Assembly: GCA_015056815.1 (NCBI GenBank)
Contig: SVFN01000004.1
Location: 1 to 64,000, forward strand
Length of the DNA stretch: 64,000 nucleotides
Reading direction: 5' to 3'
Source: Lachnospiraceae bacterium
Lineage (GTDB): Bacteria; Bacillota; Clostridia; Lachnospirales; Lachnospiraceae
Part shown: positions 25,185 to 36,099 of the stretch, piece by piece
Position numbering within the stretch: position 1 is the first letter of the stretch
How the letters are laid out: the number at the start of each line of letters is the position of its first letter
Made by a program: the position numbers and the translations under genes
The notes under the pieces: model-generated
Told to the model about the DNA's origin: nothing
The model's database searches: none
Seen by the model: only the letters and a program-made list of their open reading frames with translations

Positions 25185-26222
25185 ATGAACGAAACCAAAC
25201 AAAGGATAATCTATTATGATATTTTGAGGATCGTTGCGATTTTTGGAGTGCTGTTTAATCATACCGGGGCAAGGGGATACACATTATATCAAACCTGTGA
25301 CAGCAGCTGGCTTCAGTTGCTGGAAATGACGGTTACTGTTTTTTGTAAAATGGGTGTCTATATTTTTTTCATGATATCGGGCGCTTTGCTTTTAAAGCGG
25401 GAGCAGGAGGAGACAAAAAAAGAGATCAGCCGTTTTGTAAGAATAGCGGCGGCTTTATTGCTGGGAAGCGGGGGCATTTATCTTTACAACGTATTTGCGG
25501 GAAATATTCCTTTGAACCCGGTGGACTTTCTGCTTAAAATCTATCAGGGAAATCTGGCCACTTCGTACTGGTACTTATATGCCTACCTGGAATTTTTGCT
25601 GTTACTGCCTTTTTTAAGAATACTGGCGCATAAACTTTCTGACAGGCAGTTTGTGTATTTGTTTGTACTGTATTTGGTGTTTTTTGATGTGATTTCCCTG
25701 TGCAATCTTCTGGTAGAGGGAGGATGCGCCCTGTCAATGCCGCCGGTTTTGGAAAAAGCCGTGTTTTTCCCGTTGCTGGGATATTATGCGGATTGCAGGT
25801 TTAAGGTCGGCAGAAAACATTTAAAGTATCTGACCTGTGCGGGGCTTACCGGTTTTTTGGTAAATATTGTTTTAATGTACTGGAAGCATACAGTCAGTGG
25901 GGAATGGGGCAGTGATCCGTTTCTGTTTTTTATTGAAATATGGTCGGTGACTCTGTTTCTGACAGTTAAACGTATGACTACAGATATGAAAATTTCCCCG
26001 GGCTTCTCACGGCTGATCGCAGCATTGGGAAAGAGTACGTTTGGGATCTATTTATTTGAATTTTTTCTGAAGAAAATAGTGGATCTGGTTTTCCTTAGGA
26101 TCCATATTCAATGGCAAAACCGTTTAATTGACACGGTAGTATATCTTGTGATACTTTTTGCGTTCGGTGCGGGTGCGGTAACTGCACTCTCAAAATTGCC
26201 GATTCTGAAGAAAATCCTTTGA
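25185..26222 (+). CDS. Acyltransferase-3 family membrane protein (OafA/WecH-like)
   Basis: A 345-aa protein with about 10 hydrophobic segments. The N-terminus IIYYDILRIVAIFGVLFNHTG includes the conserved Arg and the catalytic-type His of the family (about residues 9-29). Such enzymes O-acetylate lipopolysaccharide, exopolysaccharide or peptidoglycan using acetyl-CoA. It starts 34 nt after the aminotransferase gene. The target is unknown; together with the MBOAT pair upstream the region encodes two independent O-acylation routes. Confidence 0.87.
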   Translation: MNETKQRIIYYDILRIVAIFGVLFNHTGARGYTLYQTCDSSWLQLLEMTVTVFCKMGVYIFFMISGALLLKREQEETKKEISRFVRIAAALLLGSGGIYLYNVFAGNIPLNPVDFLLKIYQGNLATSYWYLYAYLEFLLLLPFLRILAHKLSDRQFVYLFVLYLVFFDVISLCNLLVEGGCALSMPPVLEKAVFFPLLGYYADCRFKVGRKHLKYLTCAGLTGFLVNIVLMYWKHTVSGEWGSDPFLFFIEIWSVTLFLTVKRMTTDMKISPGFSRLIAALGKSTFGIYLFEFFLKKIVDLVFLRIHIQWQNRLIDTVVYLVILFAFGAGAVTALSKLPILKKIL

Positions 26223-26280
26223 TACTTTATGTTGAAGAGTGATTTTAAAAAAAGTGCACGATATAAAAGAGGAGAAAAAA

Positions 26281-27126
26281 ATGTATCAGGCAGGACTGGT
26301 TTTGGAAGGTGGAGGCATGCGCGGTATTTATACAGCGGGTGTATTGGAATATCTGATGGAGCAGGATGTGATGTTTTCAAACTGCTACGGGGTGTCGGCG
26401 GGAGCCTGCCATTTGGTGAGCTATCTTTCCGGACAAAGGGAACGCGCTTACCGGATCAGCGTTAATTATCTGAATGACAGAAATTACTGCAGCGTGTCCA
26501 GTCTGGTCAGGACCGGAGATCTGTTTAATGTGGATATGTGCTATCACAAAATCCCGGATGAACTGGATCTTTATGATTATGATGCCTTTATGCACTACGA
26601 GGGGAATGCCTATGCAGTTGCAACAGAGCTTAAGACGGGAAAGGCTGCCTATCTTCCGCTCAGAGATCTGAAAACAGACATCGAAGCGGTGAGGGCATCA
26701 GCATCTTTGCCGCTTTTGTCGCGTCCGGTTGAGATCAATGGGAAGCTGTATCTGGATGGCGGGTGTTCGGATTCCATACCGATCATAAAGTCACTAAAAG
26801 ACGGCAATAAAAAAAACGTCGTCATCATGACCAAACAGGTGGGATACCGCAGACAGCCATCTTCCCAGATCGGCGCGATCAAACTGTATTATCATAAGTA
26901 TCCGGAATTTGTAAAGAGCATGATCCGCAGACATGTAACATATAATAGAACACTGGATTTTATAGAAGAGCACGAAAAGAAGGGACATCTCTTTTTGTTC
27001 CGTCCGCAGTATGATTCCGGTGTGGCCCGTATCGAAAAAGACGGAAAAAAGCTACGTGCGCTTTACGAGATGGGGTATGCGGATGCGAAAGAGCGGTTTG
27101 ATGCACTGATGGAATATCTGGGATAG
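26281..27126 (+). CDS. Patatin-like phospholipase
   Basis: A 281-aa cytoplasmic patatin/RssA-type hydrolase. The oxyanion hole GGGMRGIYTAG (residues 10-20), nucleophile elbow GVSAG (S39) and catalytic Asp in LDGGCSDS (D159) are all present, so the Ser-Asp dyad is intact. A C-terminal Arg-rich helix section follows, as in YjjU-like members. AGAGGAG lies 6 nt before the ATG at 26281; an upstream frame start at 26239 is not supported. Substrate probably a lipid ester; uncertain. Confidence 0.92.
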   Translation: MYQAGLVLEGGGMRGIYTAGVLEYLMEQDVMFSNCYGVSAGACHLVSYLSGQRERAYRISVNYLNDRNYCSVSSLVRTGDLFNVDMCYHKIPDELDLYDYDAFMHYEGNAYAVATELKTGKAAYLPLRDLKTDIEAVRASASLPLLSRPVEINGKLYLDGGCSDSIPIIKSLKDGNKKNVVIMTKQVGYRRQPSSQIGAIKLYYHKYPEFVKSMIRRHVTYNRTLDFIEEHEKKGHLFLFRPQYDSGVARIEKDGKKLRALYEMGYADAKERFDALMEYLG

Positions 27127-27196
27127 GTGATTTCCTGCAGACAGCGTGCTTTGCAGAGGAACTGAAAAGTAAAGTGTTTATGAGGAGTAAGAAAGA

Positions 27197-28060
27197 ATGA
27201 TTGAAATTTTAAAAGCAATTTTGTTCGGCGTCGTGGAGGGGATCACAGAGTGGCTTCCTATCAGCAGTACCGGGCATATGATACTTTTGGATGAATTTGT
27301 GAAGCTAAACGTATCAGATGAATTCTGGGAGCTGTTTTTGGTGGTGATCCAGCTGGGAGCGATCCTGGCGGTGGTGATCTTGTTCTGGAATAAGATCTGG
27401 CCCTTTAACCTGAAAGGTGAGGACGAAAGACCGGTGATCAGGATGCCGATCATCCTTTTGTGGGTTAAGATCATCTTAGCCTGTGTACCGGCGGCAATCG
27501 TAGGGGTATTGTTTGATGATCTTTTGGAAAAGTATCTTTACAATTTCCCAACGGTAGCGACAATGCTGATCATCTTCGGTGTTTTGTTTATTGTGGTCGA
27601 GAAAAAAAACAAAGGGAAAACGCCCAGGATACGTAAGGTAAAAGATATTACTTATCAGACGGCATTCATCATCGGAGTATTTCAGCTGATCGCGGCGATC
27701 TTTCCGGGAACATCGCGCTCGGGAGCGACGATCATCGGAGCACTTTTGATCGGTGTTTCCAGAACCGTGGCGGCGGAGTTTACATTTTATCTGGCCATTC
27801 CCGTAATGTTCGGGGCCAGTCTCTTAAAGCTGATAAAATATATCGTAAAAGTAGGTCTTGTTTTTACCGGGACGGAGATCGCGGTATTGATCGTAGGGGT
27901 GCTGGTAGCCTTTTTTGTATCGGTGTTTGTGATCAAATTTCTGATGGGATATATTAAGAAGAACGATTTTATCCCCTTTGGCTGGTACAGGATCATACTG
28001 GGAGCGATTCTGTTACTCTACTATTTCGGGAGTACAGCAGCAAAAGCAGGCATAAACTGA
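27197..28060 (+). CDS. uppP: Undecaprenyl-diphosphate phosphatase
   Basis: UppP (BacA) dephosphorylates undecaprenyl pyrophosphate to the carrier lipid needed for peptidoglycan and other wall polymers, and confers bacitracin tolerance. The 287-aa protein has EGITEWLPISSTGHMI (about residues 14-29) and FPGTSRSGATI (about 170-180), the two active-site motifs, on a background of seven or eight membrane helices. GAGGAG precedes the ATG. The position near envelope acylation genes fits a cell-wall region. Confidence 0.96.
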   Translation: MIEILKAILFGVVEGITEWLPISSTGHMILLDEFVKLNVSDEFWELFLVVIQLGAILAVVILFWNKIWPFNLKGEDERPVIRMPIILLWVKIILACVPAAIVGVLFDDLLEKYLYNFPTVATMLIIFGVLFIVVEKKNKGKTPRIRKVKDITYQTAFIIGVFQLIAAIFPGTSRSGATIIGALLIGVSRTVAAEFTFYLAIPVMFGASLLKLIKYIVKVGLVFTGTEIAVLIVGVLVAFFVSVFVIKFLMGYIKKNDFIPFGWYRIILGAILLLYYFGSTAAKAGIN

Positions 28061-28178
28061 GAGACAATACCGCACAGAAAAATGTGAACAATTTATACAA
28101 TAAAGCAAGTTTTCGTTATCAGGCAGAGAACAAAATCCCCAAAATGTGTTGGAAACAGCGTTTTTTCGGGTTTTTTGT

Positions 28179-28207
28179 TTGACAGATAGCGGAAATGGGG
28201 TTAAACT
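28179..28207 (+). promoter_or_regulatory. Promoter of the Lys/Ala-rich protein gene
   Basis: Perfect TTGACA (28179-28184), 17-nt spacer, TAAACT (28202-28207); the same hexamer pair and spacing as ahead of the 619-aa gene. Confidence 0.75.
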
Positions 28208-28297
28208 GTATCTTGATAATGTTAACCGTAATACAAAACCTTTATTTTTAACAGGGAAAAATGTAAGGATCAGAAACTGATCGGAGGGAGATTGATT

Positions 28298-28732
28298 ATG
28301 GCAGAGACAAAGAGTGCAGCAGCGAAGGCAGTTGTAAAAGAGGCGGCAAAAACTGAGGTAAAAGAAGCAGTAAAGACAGCTGAGAAAGCAGTAGAGGCTA
28401 AGGCAGAAGAGAAAAAGCCTGCAGTTAAGAAGACAACTGCTAAGAAGACAACGACAAAGACAGCAGCAGAGAAAAAAACGGCAGAAGAGAAGAAGCCTGC
28501 GGCAAAGAAAGCTACGGCAAAGAAAGCAGAAGTAAAGACAGAAGTGAATATCCAGTTTGATGGTAAGAATTATACGACAGATGATATTCTTAAGATCGCT
28601 CAGGATGTCTGGAAATATGATCTGGGCAAAAAGGCAACAGAAATGAAAAAGGTTGAGCTTTATGTGAAGCCGGAAGAAAGCCAGGTATATTATGTTTTCA
28701 ACGGTGAAGTAACCGGCTCGTTCTCAATCTAA
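28298..28732 (+). CDS. DUF6465-type protein with histone-H1-like Lys/Ala-rich N-terminus
   Basis: A 144-aa protein in two parts. Residues 1-80 are almost only Ala, Lys, Glu, Thr and Val with repeated AKKTTAKK/AAKKA blocks, like the tail of histone H1 and of bacterial H1-like DNA-binding proteins. Residues about 85-144 form a small domain (VNIQFDGKNYTTDDILKIAQ, then VELYVKPEESQVYYVFNGEV) that I believe is the DUF6465 domain common in Lachnospiraceae. Very strong promoter and GGAGGGAG suggest high expression. DNA or RNA binding is a reasonable inference from composition; unproven. Confidence 0.75.
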   Translation: MAETKSAAAKAVVKEAAKTEVKEAVKTAEKAVEAKAEEKKPAVKKTTAKKTTTKTAAEKKTAEEKKPAAKKATAKKAEVKTEVNIQFDGKNYTTDDILKIAQDVWKYDLGKKATEMKKVELYVKPEESQVYYVFNGEVTGSFSI

Positions 28733-28762
28733 TCAATTGAAAATATGCTAACGTATGTATGA

Positions 28763-28790
28763 GAAATCCCTTAGGGGATTTCTTTTTTTG
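28763..28790 (+). terminator. Terminator of the Lys/Ala-rich protein gene
   Basis: Perfect 8-bp stem GAAATCCC/GGGATTTC, loop TTAG, then TTTTTTTG. Confidence 0.92.
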
Positions 28791-28853
28791 TTCGAAAACG
28801 GGAGATACGTTTTATGATTTTAGATTATTTAGAGTATTTTTATAAATAACGTG

Positions 28854-28882
28854 TTGACAATGAGATAGTCTGGTGCTATCTT
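28854..28882 (+). promoter_or_regulatory. Promoter of the hrcA-grpE-dnaK-dnaJ operon
   Basis: TTGACA (28854-28859), 17-nt spacer, TATCTT (28877-28882) with extended -10 TGC, directly followed by the CIRCE operator. Confidence 0.85.
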
Positions 28883-28897
28883 ATGTAAAGAAAGATG

Positions 28898-28924
28898 TTA
28901 GCACTCGAAGCGGACGAGTGCTAA
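28898..28924. promoter_or_regulatory. CIRCE operator for HrcA
   Basis: TTAGCACTC, 9-nt spacer, GAGTGCTAA: a perfect copy of the consensus. HrcA bound here represses the heat-shock operon, including its own gene. Confidence 0.98.
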
Positions 28925-28973
28925 CAGACGTATCGGATAAGCGCAGACAGGAACGATAAAGAAGGTGAGAACG

Positions 28974-30026
28974 GTGGATCTGGACGAGAGAAAACAAAAA
29001 ATACTTCACGCGATCATTCGGAATTACTTAGAGACAGGCGAACCGGTGGGAAGCAGGACGATCTCCAAAGACACAGATCTGAACTTAAGCTCTGCGACGA
29101 TCCGAAATGAAATGTCTGACTTAGAGGAGCTGGGATACATCATCCAGCCGCATACATCGGCCGGGAGGATCCCTTCTGATAAGGGTTACCGCCTTTATGT
29201 AGACCATATGATGTCGGAAAAAGACAGAGAAGTGCAGGAAATGAAAGATATGCTCCTGGAGAAAGAAGACAAGATGGAGCATCTTCTGAAACAGGTGGCG
29301 AAGGTACTTGCGGTCAATACCAACTATGCTTCCATGATAACGGCTCCGAGAGTGCGGGGCAATAAAGTGAAGTTCATACAGCTTTCAAGAGTCGATGCGC
29401 ATCAGCTTGTGGCGGTCGTTGTGGCGGAAGGCAATGTGATCAAGAACAATATGCTTCATATGGAAGAAACCCTGGATGATGAGACCTTGTTAAAACTGAA
29501 CATGCTGCTTAATACATCTCTAAACGGTCTGAGCCTGGATGAGATCAACTTAAACATCATCACAAGGATGAAACAGCAGGCAGGCATTCACAGTGGGATC
29601 GTGGATGATGTGATCGATGCAGTGGCAGCAGCGATACAGGAAGACGATGATCTGGAGATTTATACATCCGGTACGAACAATATTTTCAAGTATCCGGAGC
29701 TTTCCGACTTTGAGAGAGCCAGCGAGATCATCAATGCCTTTGAGGAGAAAAAACTTTTAGGCGATCTGATGCCACAGGAAGAAAACGGTGAAAGCGATGG
29801 TATCCGGATCTATATCGGGGAAGAGTCACCGGTACAGTCCATGAAGGACTGCAGCGTAGTGACAGCGACTTACGAGCTTGGAGAAGGCATGAAAGGAACC
29901 ATCGGCATCGTGGGACCTAAGCGTATGGATTATGAGAAAGTTGTGGACACACTCAAAAACCTGATGCGTCAGTTAGACACGATGTATCACAAACAACTGC
30001 CGGATAAATCCGACAGTTCCGGATAG
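28974..30026 (+). CDS. hrcA: Heat-inducible transcription repressor HrcA
   Basis: HrcA binds CIRCE and represses chaperone genes; it needs GroEL to stay folded. The protein (350 aa from the GTG at 28974) starts with the winged helix LDERKQKILHAIIRNYLETG and has the family motif SSATIRNEMSDLEELGYI near residue 42, then the GAF-like dimerisation region. I prefer the GTG at 28974, since AAGGTGAG lies at good spacing; the GTG at 28965 has its ribosome site abutting the codon. First gene of the operon, 50 nt after CIRCE. Confidence 0.96.
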   Translation: MDLDERKQKILHAIIRNYLETGEPVGSRTISKDTDLNLSSATIRNEMSDLEELGYIIQPHTSAGRIPSDKGYRLYVDHMMSEKDREVQEMKDMLLEKEDKMEHLLKQVAKVLAVNTNYASMITAPRVRGNKVKFIQLSRVDAHQLVAVVVAEGNVIKNNMLHMEETLDDETLLKLNMLLNTSLNGLSLDEINLNIITRMKQQAGIHSGIVDDVIDAVAAAIQEDDDLEIYTSGTNNIFKYPELSDFERASEIINAFEEKKLLGDLMPQEENGESDGIRIYIGEESPVQSMKDCSVVTATYELGEGMKGTIGIVGPKRMDYEKVVDTLKNLMRQLDTMYHKQLPDKSDSSG

Positions 30027-30098
30027 AGTATAGCGTCCGGCAGGAGTCAGAGCAAGCCGGACACAGAATCATAACAGGAAACAGGAAGGAAAGAAAAA

Positions 30099-30755
30099 AT
30101 GGCGGATATGGAGAAAGAAATGACGGCAGAACAGGAAGAGATCAAAGCGGAAACTGCTGCAGGGCAGACGGAAGAAAAAGATCCCGAAACAACTGCAGAA
30201 CAGGCCGAAGCGACTGTGGATGCTGCTGAGACGGAGGCGGAACAGGCCGAAGAAGATTCACAGGATGAGGGAGCTGAGAAAAAAGAAGGTTTCTTTAAAA
30301 AGAAAGAGAAGAAAAAGGATAAAGCAAAGGAAAAGATTGAGGAACTGGAAGATAAGGTAAAACGCCAGCTTGCAGAGTTTGAAAATTTCCGCAACAGGAC
30401 CGAGAAAGAAAAGGCAGCCATGTTCGATATGGGAGCTAAAAGCGTGATCGAGAAGCTGCTTCCGGTAGTGGATAACTTTGAAAGAGGTCTGGCAAGTGTT
30501 CCGGAAGAAGAAAAAGACGGGGCATTCTGCGACGGTATGAATAAGATCTACAAGCAGCTTATGACAGAATTGGATACTATCGGTGTGAAGCCGATCGAAG
30601 CCCTTGGCGCAGAGTTTGATCCGGAGCTTCACAATGCAGTGATGCAGGTGGAGAGTGAAGAGTACGAATCCGGTTTCGTGGCACAGGAATTGCAAAAAGG
30701 CTATACTTATCATGACAGTGTGGTAAGACACAGCATGGTGGCGGTCGTACAGTAG
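30099..30755 (+). CDS. grpE: Nucleotide exchange factor GrpE
   Basis: GrpE releases ADP from DnaK. The 218-aa protein has a long acidic, Ala/Glu/Lys-rich N-terminal tail (about residues 1-85), a coiled coil with KVKRQLAEFENFRNRTEKEK near 90-110, and the C-terminal beta domain with NAVMQVESEEYESGFVAQEL and YTYHDSVVRHSMV at its end. The first 75 residues are unusually long for the family but disordered tails are common. Second gene of the heat-shock operon. Confidence 0.96.
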   Translation: MADMEKEMTAEQEEIKAETAAGQTEEKDPETTAEQAEATVDAAETEAEQAEEDSQDEGAEKKEGFFKKKEKKKDKAKEKIEELEDKVKRQLAEFENFRNRTEKEKAAMFDMGAKSVIEKLLPVVDNFERGLASVPEEEKDGAFCDGMNKIYKQLMTELDTIGVKPIEALGAEFDPELHNAVMQVESEEYESGFVAQELQKGYTYHDSVVRHSMVAVVQ

Positions 30756-30820
30756 TAAAAGGTATTTATAAACAAAAATAGAAATCATAATTCCGCAAAA
30801 GCGGAGTATAGGAGGAATGA

Positions 30821-32701
<1,881 letters not shown>

Positions 32702-32834
32702 GAAAAACAGACGAGATCGTTTAAAATCTAAAAAATATATGAACTGGAAAGAATGAGTAGCATTTTCGGACAAATGGTGGTAAACTGATACATGTTTGTA
32801 AATGCAGAATACGAATCTGACAGTTAGGAAAACC

Positions 32835-32861
32835 ATAGGGACACAGCATATGTGTCCCTAT
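32835..32861. repeat. Perfect 11-bp hairpin between dnaK and dnaJ
   Basis: ATAGGGACACA (32835-32845), loop GCATA, TGTGTCCCTAT (32851-32861), 33 nt before the dnaJ start. With no T-run it is more likely a processing or stabilising stem that lowers dnaJ relative to dnaK than a terminator. Confidence 0.65.
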
Positions 32862-32893
32862 CTACGCGAAGGATCATAGAAAGGTAGATTGTT

Positions 32894-34054
32894 ATGGCAG
32901 AGCAAAAACGGGACTATTATGAAGTCTTAGGCGTGGATCGGAATGCTGATGAGGCAACGATCAAAAAAGCATACAGAACCCTGGCCAAAAAATACCACCC
33001 GGATATGCACCCAGGCGATGAGGAGTGCGAGAAAAAGTTCAAAGAAGCCAGCGAGGCTTACGCGATCTTGAGCGATCCGGAGAAAAAGAGCCAGTATGAC
33101 CAGTTTGGGCATGCTGCGTTTGAAAACGGTGGCGGCGGCTATGGAGGCTTCGATTTTAGCGGTGCTGATTTCAGCGATATCTTTGGAGATATCTTTGGAG
33201 ATATTTTTGGCGGCGGCGGCAGAAGGCGGAGTGCAAGTAACGGTCCCATGAAGGGAGCCAATATCCGTACAAGCGTCAGGATCACATTTAATGAGGCGGT
33301 ATTTGGTACCGAGAAAGAACTGGATTTAACCTTGAAAGATCCGTGCCCGACCTGTAAAGGAAGCGGAGCAAAGCCGGGAACGAGCAAGGAGACTTGTACG
33401 AAGTGTGGTGGTAAAGGACAGGTGGTATTTACCCAGCAGTCCTTCTTCGGAACCGTACGTAATGTGCAGACTTGTCCGGACTGTCAGGGAACCGGGCAGG
33501 TGATCAAAGAGAAATGTCCGGATTGTCAGGGAACCGGGTATGTGGCAAGCCGTAAGAAGATCAAAGTGACGATCCCGGCCGGTATTGACAACGGACAGAG
33601 CGTCCGCATCCGCGAGAAAGGTGAGCCGGGTACCAACGGCGGGCCAAGAGGAGATCTGCTCGTGGAGGTTATGGTGCAAAGGCATCCCATCTTCCAGAGA
33701 CAGGATTATAATATTTATTCCACCGTACCGATCTCTTTTGCAGTGGCAGCACTGGGGGGCGAGATCATGATCGATACCGTAGACGGCAAAGTGATCTATG
33801 AAGTGAAGCCCGGGACACAGACTGACACCAGAGTGCGGTTGAAAGGAAAAGGTGTGCCAACCCTGCGCAACAGAGATGTAAGGGGTGATCATTACATCAC
33901 ATTGGTAGTGCAGGTGCCCGATAAACTTTCGCACAAGGCGAAGGAGCTGTTACGTGAGTTTGACAAAGAAAGTGACAATTCCTTAGAGGCGGTCAAAGAA
34001 TTTACGGACAGCAAAGAGACAAAGGAAAAAAAGAAAAAGGGTTTTTTTAAATAA
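32894..34054 (+). CDS. dnaJ: Chaperone DnaJ (Hsp40)
   Basis: DnaJ delivers substrates to DnaK and stimulates its ATPase. The 386-aa type I protein has the J domain (residues about 5-70, HPD in [10 protein letters not shown]), a Gly/Phe region with the unusual tandem [15 protein letters not shown] (near 95-110), four CxxCxGxG zinc repeats ([32 protein letters not shown]; about 150-218) and the C-terminal substrate domain. The last gene of the operon, ended by the terminator at 34066-34103. Confidence 0.97.
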   Translation: MAEQKRDYYEVLGVDRNADEATIKKAYRTLAKKYHPDMHPGDEECEKKFKEASEAYAILSDPEKKSQYDQFGHAAFENGGGGYGGFDFSGADFSDIFGDIFGDIFGGGGRRRSASNGPMKGANIRTSVRITFNEAVFGTEKELDLTLKDPCPTCKGSGAKPGTSKETCTKCGGKGQVVFTQQSFFGTVRNVQTCPDCQGTGQVIKEKCPDCQGTGYVASRKKIKVTIPAGIDNGQSVRIREKGEPGTNGGPRGDLLVEVMVQRHPIFQRQDYNIYSTVPISFAVAALGGEIMIDTVDGKVIYEVKPGTQTDTRVRLKGKGVPTLRNRDVRGDHYITLVVQVPDKLSHKAKELLREFDKESDNSLEAVKEFTDSKETKEKKKKGFFK

Positions 34055-34065
34055 ATAGAAAAATC

Positions 34066-34103
34066 ATAAGAGTTCTGCGAAAAGCGGAACTCTTATTTGT
34101 GTT
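34066..34103 (+). terminator. Terminator after dnaJ
   Basis: A 10-bp stem ATAAGAGTTC/GAACTCTTAT, extendable by T-G, G-C and C-G pairs around a GAAAA loop, then TTGTGTT. Confidence 0.75.
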
Positions 34104-34125
34104 ATATACGATTCTATGGTAGAAT
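34097..34125 (+). promoter_or_regulatory. Promoter of prmA-rsmE
   Basis: TTGTGT (34097-34102), 17-nt spacer, TAGAAT (34120-34125). The -35 sits in the tail of the preceding terminator. Confidence 0.5.
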
Positions 34126-34173
34126 GGTTACTATTCGAGGTTGACATACTGTTTTAAGAAAGGAACGAAAGCT

Positions 34174-35229
34174 ATGAAGTGGAAAAAAATATCGATCAAA
34201 ACAACAGCCGAAGCGGAAGATATCATTATCTCTACGATGTATGACATTGGTCTGGAGGGAGCACAGATCGAAGACAAGGTTCCTTTGACAGCATGGGAGA
34301 AGGAGCAGATGTTCGTTGACATTCTGCCGGATGCACCCGATGATGACCATACAGCGGTCCTGAATTTTTTTGTGGAAGTTGCGGATGAGGAGACTGACAC
34401 GGCTGCTTTGAAAAGCAGAACGGATTTAAAGCCCGGTGTATCGGACGGTGTAGATGCTTCTTATTTCCCGATCAGCAATCCCGGGAATGTAGATATGGAC
34501 CGGCTGCTTGCAGATGTAAAAAGAGAACTGGAGGATTTAAAACAGTTCATGGATATCGGAGAAGGAACGGTTACGGTATCGGAAACGGAAGATAAGGACT
34601 GGATGAATAACTGGAAGGAATTCTTTCATCAGTTTTATATAGATGATCTCCTTGTGATCCCTTCGTGGGAGGAAGTCAAGCCGGAGGACAGGGACAAAAA
34701 GATCCTGCATATTGATCCGGGTACGGCATTCGGAACCGGAATGCATGAGACGACACAGCTATGCATCAGACAGCTACGCAAATACATTACAGAGGATACG
34801 GTTTTACTGGATGTGGGAACCGGAAGCGGGATCCTGGCGATCGTATCACTGATGTATGGCATCAAAGAAGCTGTGGGGACGGATCTGGATCCCTGCGCGG
34901 TGGACGCGGTGGCTGAAAACTGCGCGGCGAACGGAGTCGATCCGGAAAAGTTTGAACTTATGATCGGTAATATCATTGATAACAAGGAAATCGGGGATAA
35001 GGCCGGTTACGAGAAGTACGACATTGTAGTGGCGAATATTCTTGCGGAAGTGCTTCTGCCACTGACTCCGGTGGTGTTAAATCATCTGAAGAAAGGCGGC
35101 ATCTACATCACTTCCGGAATCCTTGCGACCAAGGAACAACTGGTGGTGGACGCTGTAAAGGCTGCCGGAATGGAACTTTTGGAAGTGACAAGACAGGGTG
35201 AATGGGTCAGCGTGACGGCCAGAAAGTGA
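34174..35229 (+). CDS. prmA: Ribosomal protein L11 methyltransferase
   Basis: PrmA trimethylates ribosomal protein L11 using SAM. The 351-aa protein (ATG at 34174 after GAAAGGAACG) has the DPGTAFGTGMHETTQLCIR substrate/SAM block near residue 185, the SAM motif LLDVGTGSGILAI near 212, and VANILAEVLLPL near 287 with the conserved Asn. It is followed by rsmE after 23 nt, the usual Firmicute dnaJ-prmA-rsmE order. Confidence 0.95.
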   Translation: MKWKKISIKTTAEAEDIIISTMYDIGLEGAQIEDKVPLTAWEKEQMFVDILPDAPDDDHTAVLNFFVEVADEETDTAALKSRTDLKPGVSDGVDASYFPISNPGNVDMDRLLADVKRELEDLKQFMDIGEGTVTVSETEDKDWMNNWKEFFHQFYIDDLLVIPSWEEVKPEDRDKKILHIDPGTAFGTGMHETTQLCIRQLRKYITEDTVLLDVGTGSGILAIVSLMYGIKEAVGTDLDPCAVDAVAENCAANGVDPEKFELMIGNIIDNKEIGDKAGYEKYDIVVANILAEVLLPLTPVVLNHLKKGGIYITSGILATKEQLVVDAVKAAGMELLEVTRQGEWVSVTARK

Positions 35230-35252
35230 TCCGGGACTATAGGAGAGAAAGT

Positions 35253-35999
35253 ATGTATCAGTTTTTTGTAGAGCCCTCCCGGATCACACAGAATCGTGTG
35301 ATCATTACGGGAAGTGATGTGAATCATATCAGAAATGTATTGCGGATGAAGATTGGAGAGGAACTGGCAGTAAGCAACGGGATTGACGGAAAAGAGTACC
35401 GCTGTGCGATACTGGAGTTTGAGAAGGAAGCCGTGGTCTGCGAGCTTCGCTTTATCAAAGAAGAAGGTCTGGAGCTGCCAAGCAAAGTCTACCTGTTTCA
35501 AGGACTTCCCAAAGCGGACAAGATGGAGCTGATCATTCAGAAAGCGGTGGAGCTTGGCGCGTATGAGATCGTTCCCATGGCGACAAAACGGGCAGTGGTA
35601 AAGCTGGATGCGAAAAAGGCAAAAACCAAACAGACACGCTGGCAGGGAATTGCGGAAGCGGCTGCCAAGCAGAGTAAGCGGGGGATCATTCCGCAGATTC
35701 ATGAGGTACTCTCTTTTAAGGAAGCATTAGACTATGCCGGCAAGATGACGGTTAAGATGATCCCTTATGAGCTGGCTGAGGGAATAGATGCTACCAAAGC
35801 GCTGATGGAACAGATCGGACGGGAAAAACCGGAATCGATCGCGATTTTTATCGGACCGGAGGGAGGCTTTGACGAAGAAGAGATCCGTCAGGCCGGAGAA
35901 CTTGGGATATGCCCCATTACACTGGGCAAAAGGATCCTGCGCACGGAGACGGCCGGATTTACTGCTTTGGCTTTTATCATGTATCAGTTGGAAGAATAA
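35253..35999 (+). CDS. rsmE: 16S rRNA (uracil(1498)-N3)-methyltransferase
   Basis: RsmE methylates U1498 of 16S rRNA; it is a SPOUT (knotted) methyltransferase. The 248-aa protein starts with the PUA-like region, YQFFVEPSRITQNRVIITG, and ends in the knot motifs FIGPEGGFDEEEI and LGKRILRTETAGFTAL. ATG at 35253 with TAGGAGAG upstream; a longer frame would overlap prmA. Confidence 0.96.
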   Translation: MYQFFVEPSRITQNRVIITGSDVNHIRNVLRMKIGEELAVSNGIDGKEYRCAILEFEKEAVVCELRFIKEEGLELPSKVYLFQGLPKADKMELIIQKAVELGAYEIVPMATKRAVVKLDAKKAKTKQTRWQGIAEAAAKQSKRGIIPQIHEVLSFKEALDYAGKMTVKMIPYELAEGIDATKALMEQIGREKPESIAIFIGPEGGFDEEEIRQAGELGICPITLGKRILRTETAGFTALAFIMYQLEE

Positions 36000-36099
36000 T
36001 ACGAAGAAATGATGAAATGGAACGAAGAAACGGATTTTGGCATACATTAAGATACATAAGTGTTTTCAATACAACGGAACAGAAAAGAGGAAATGAGCG

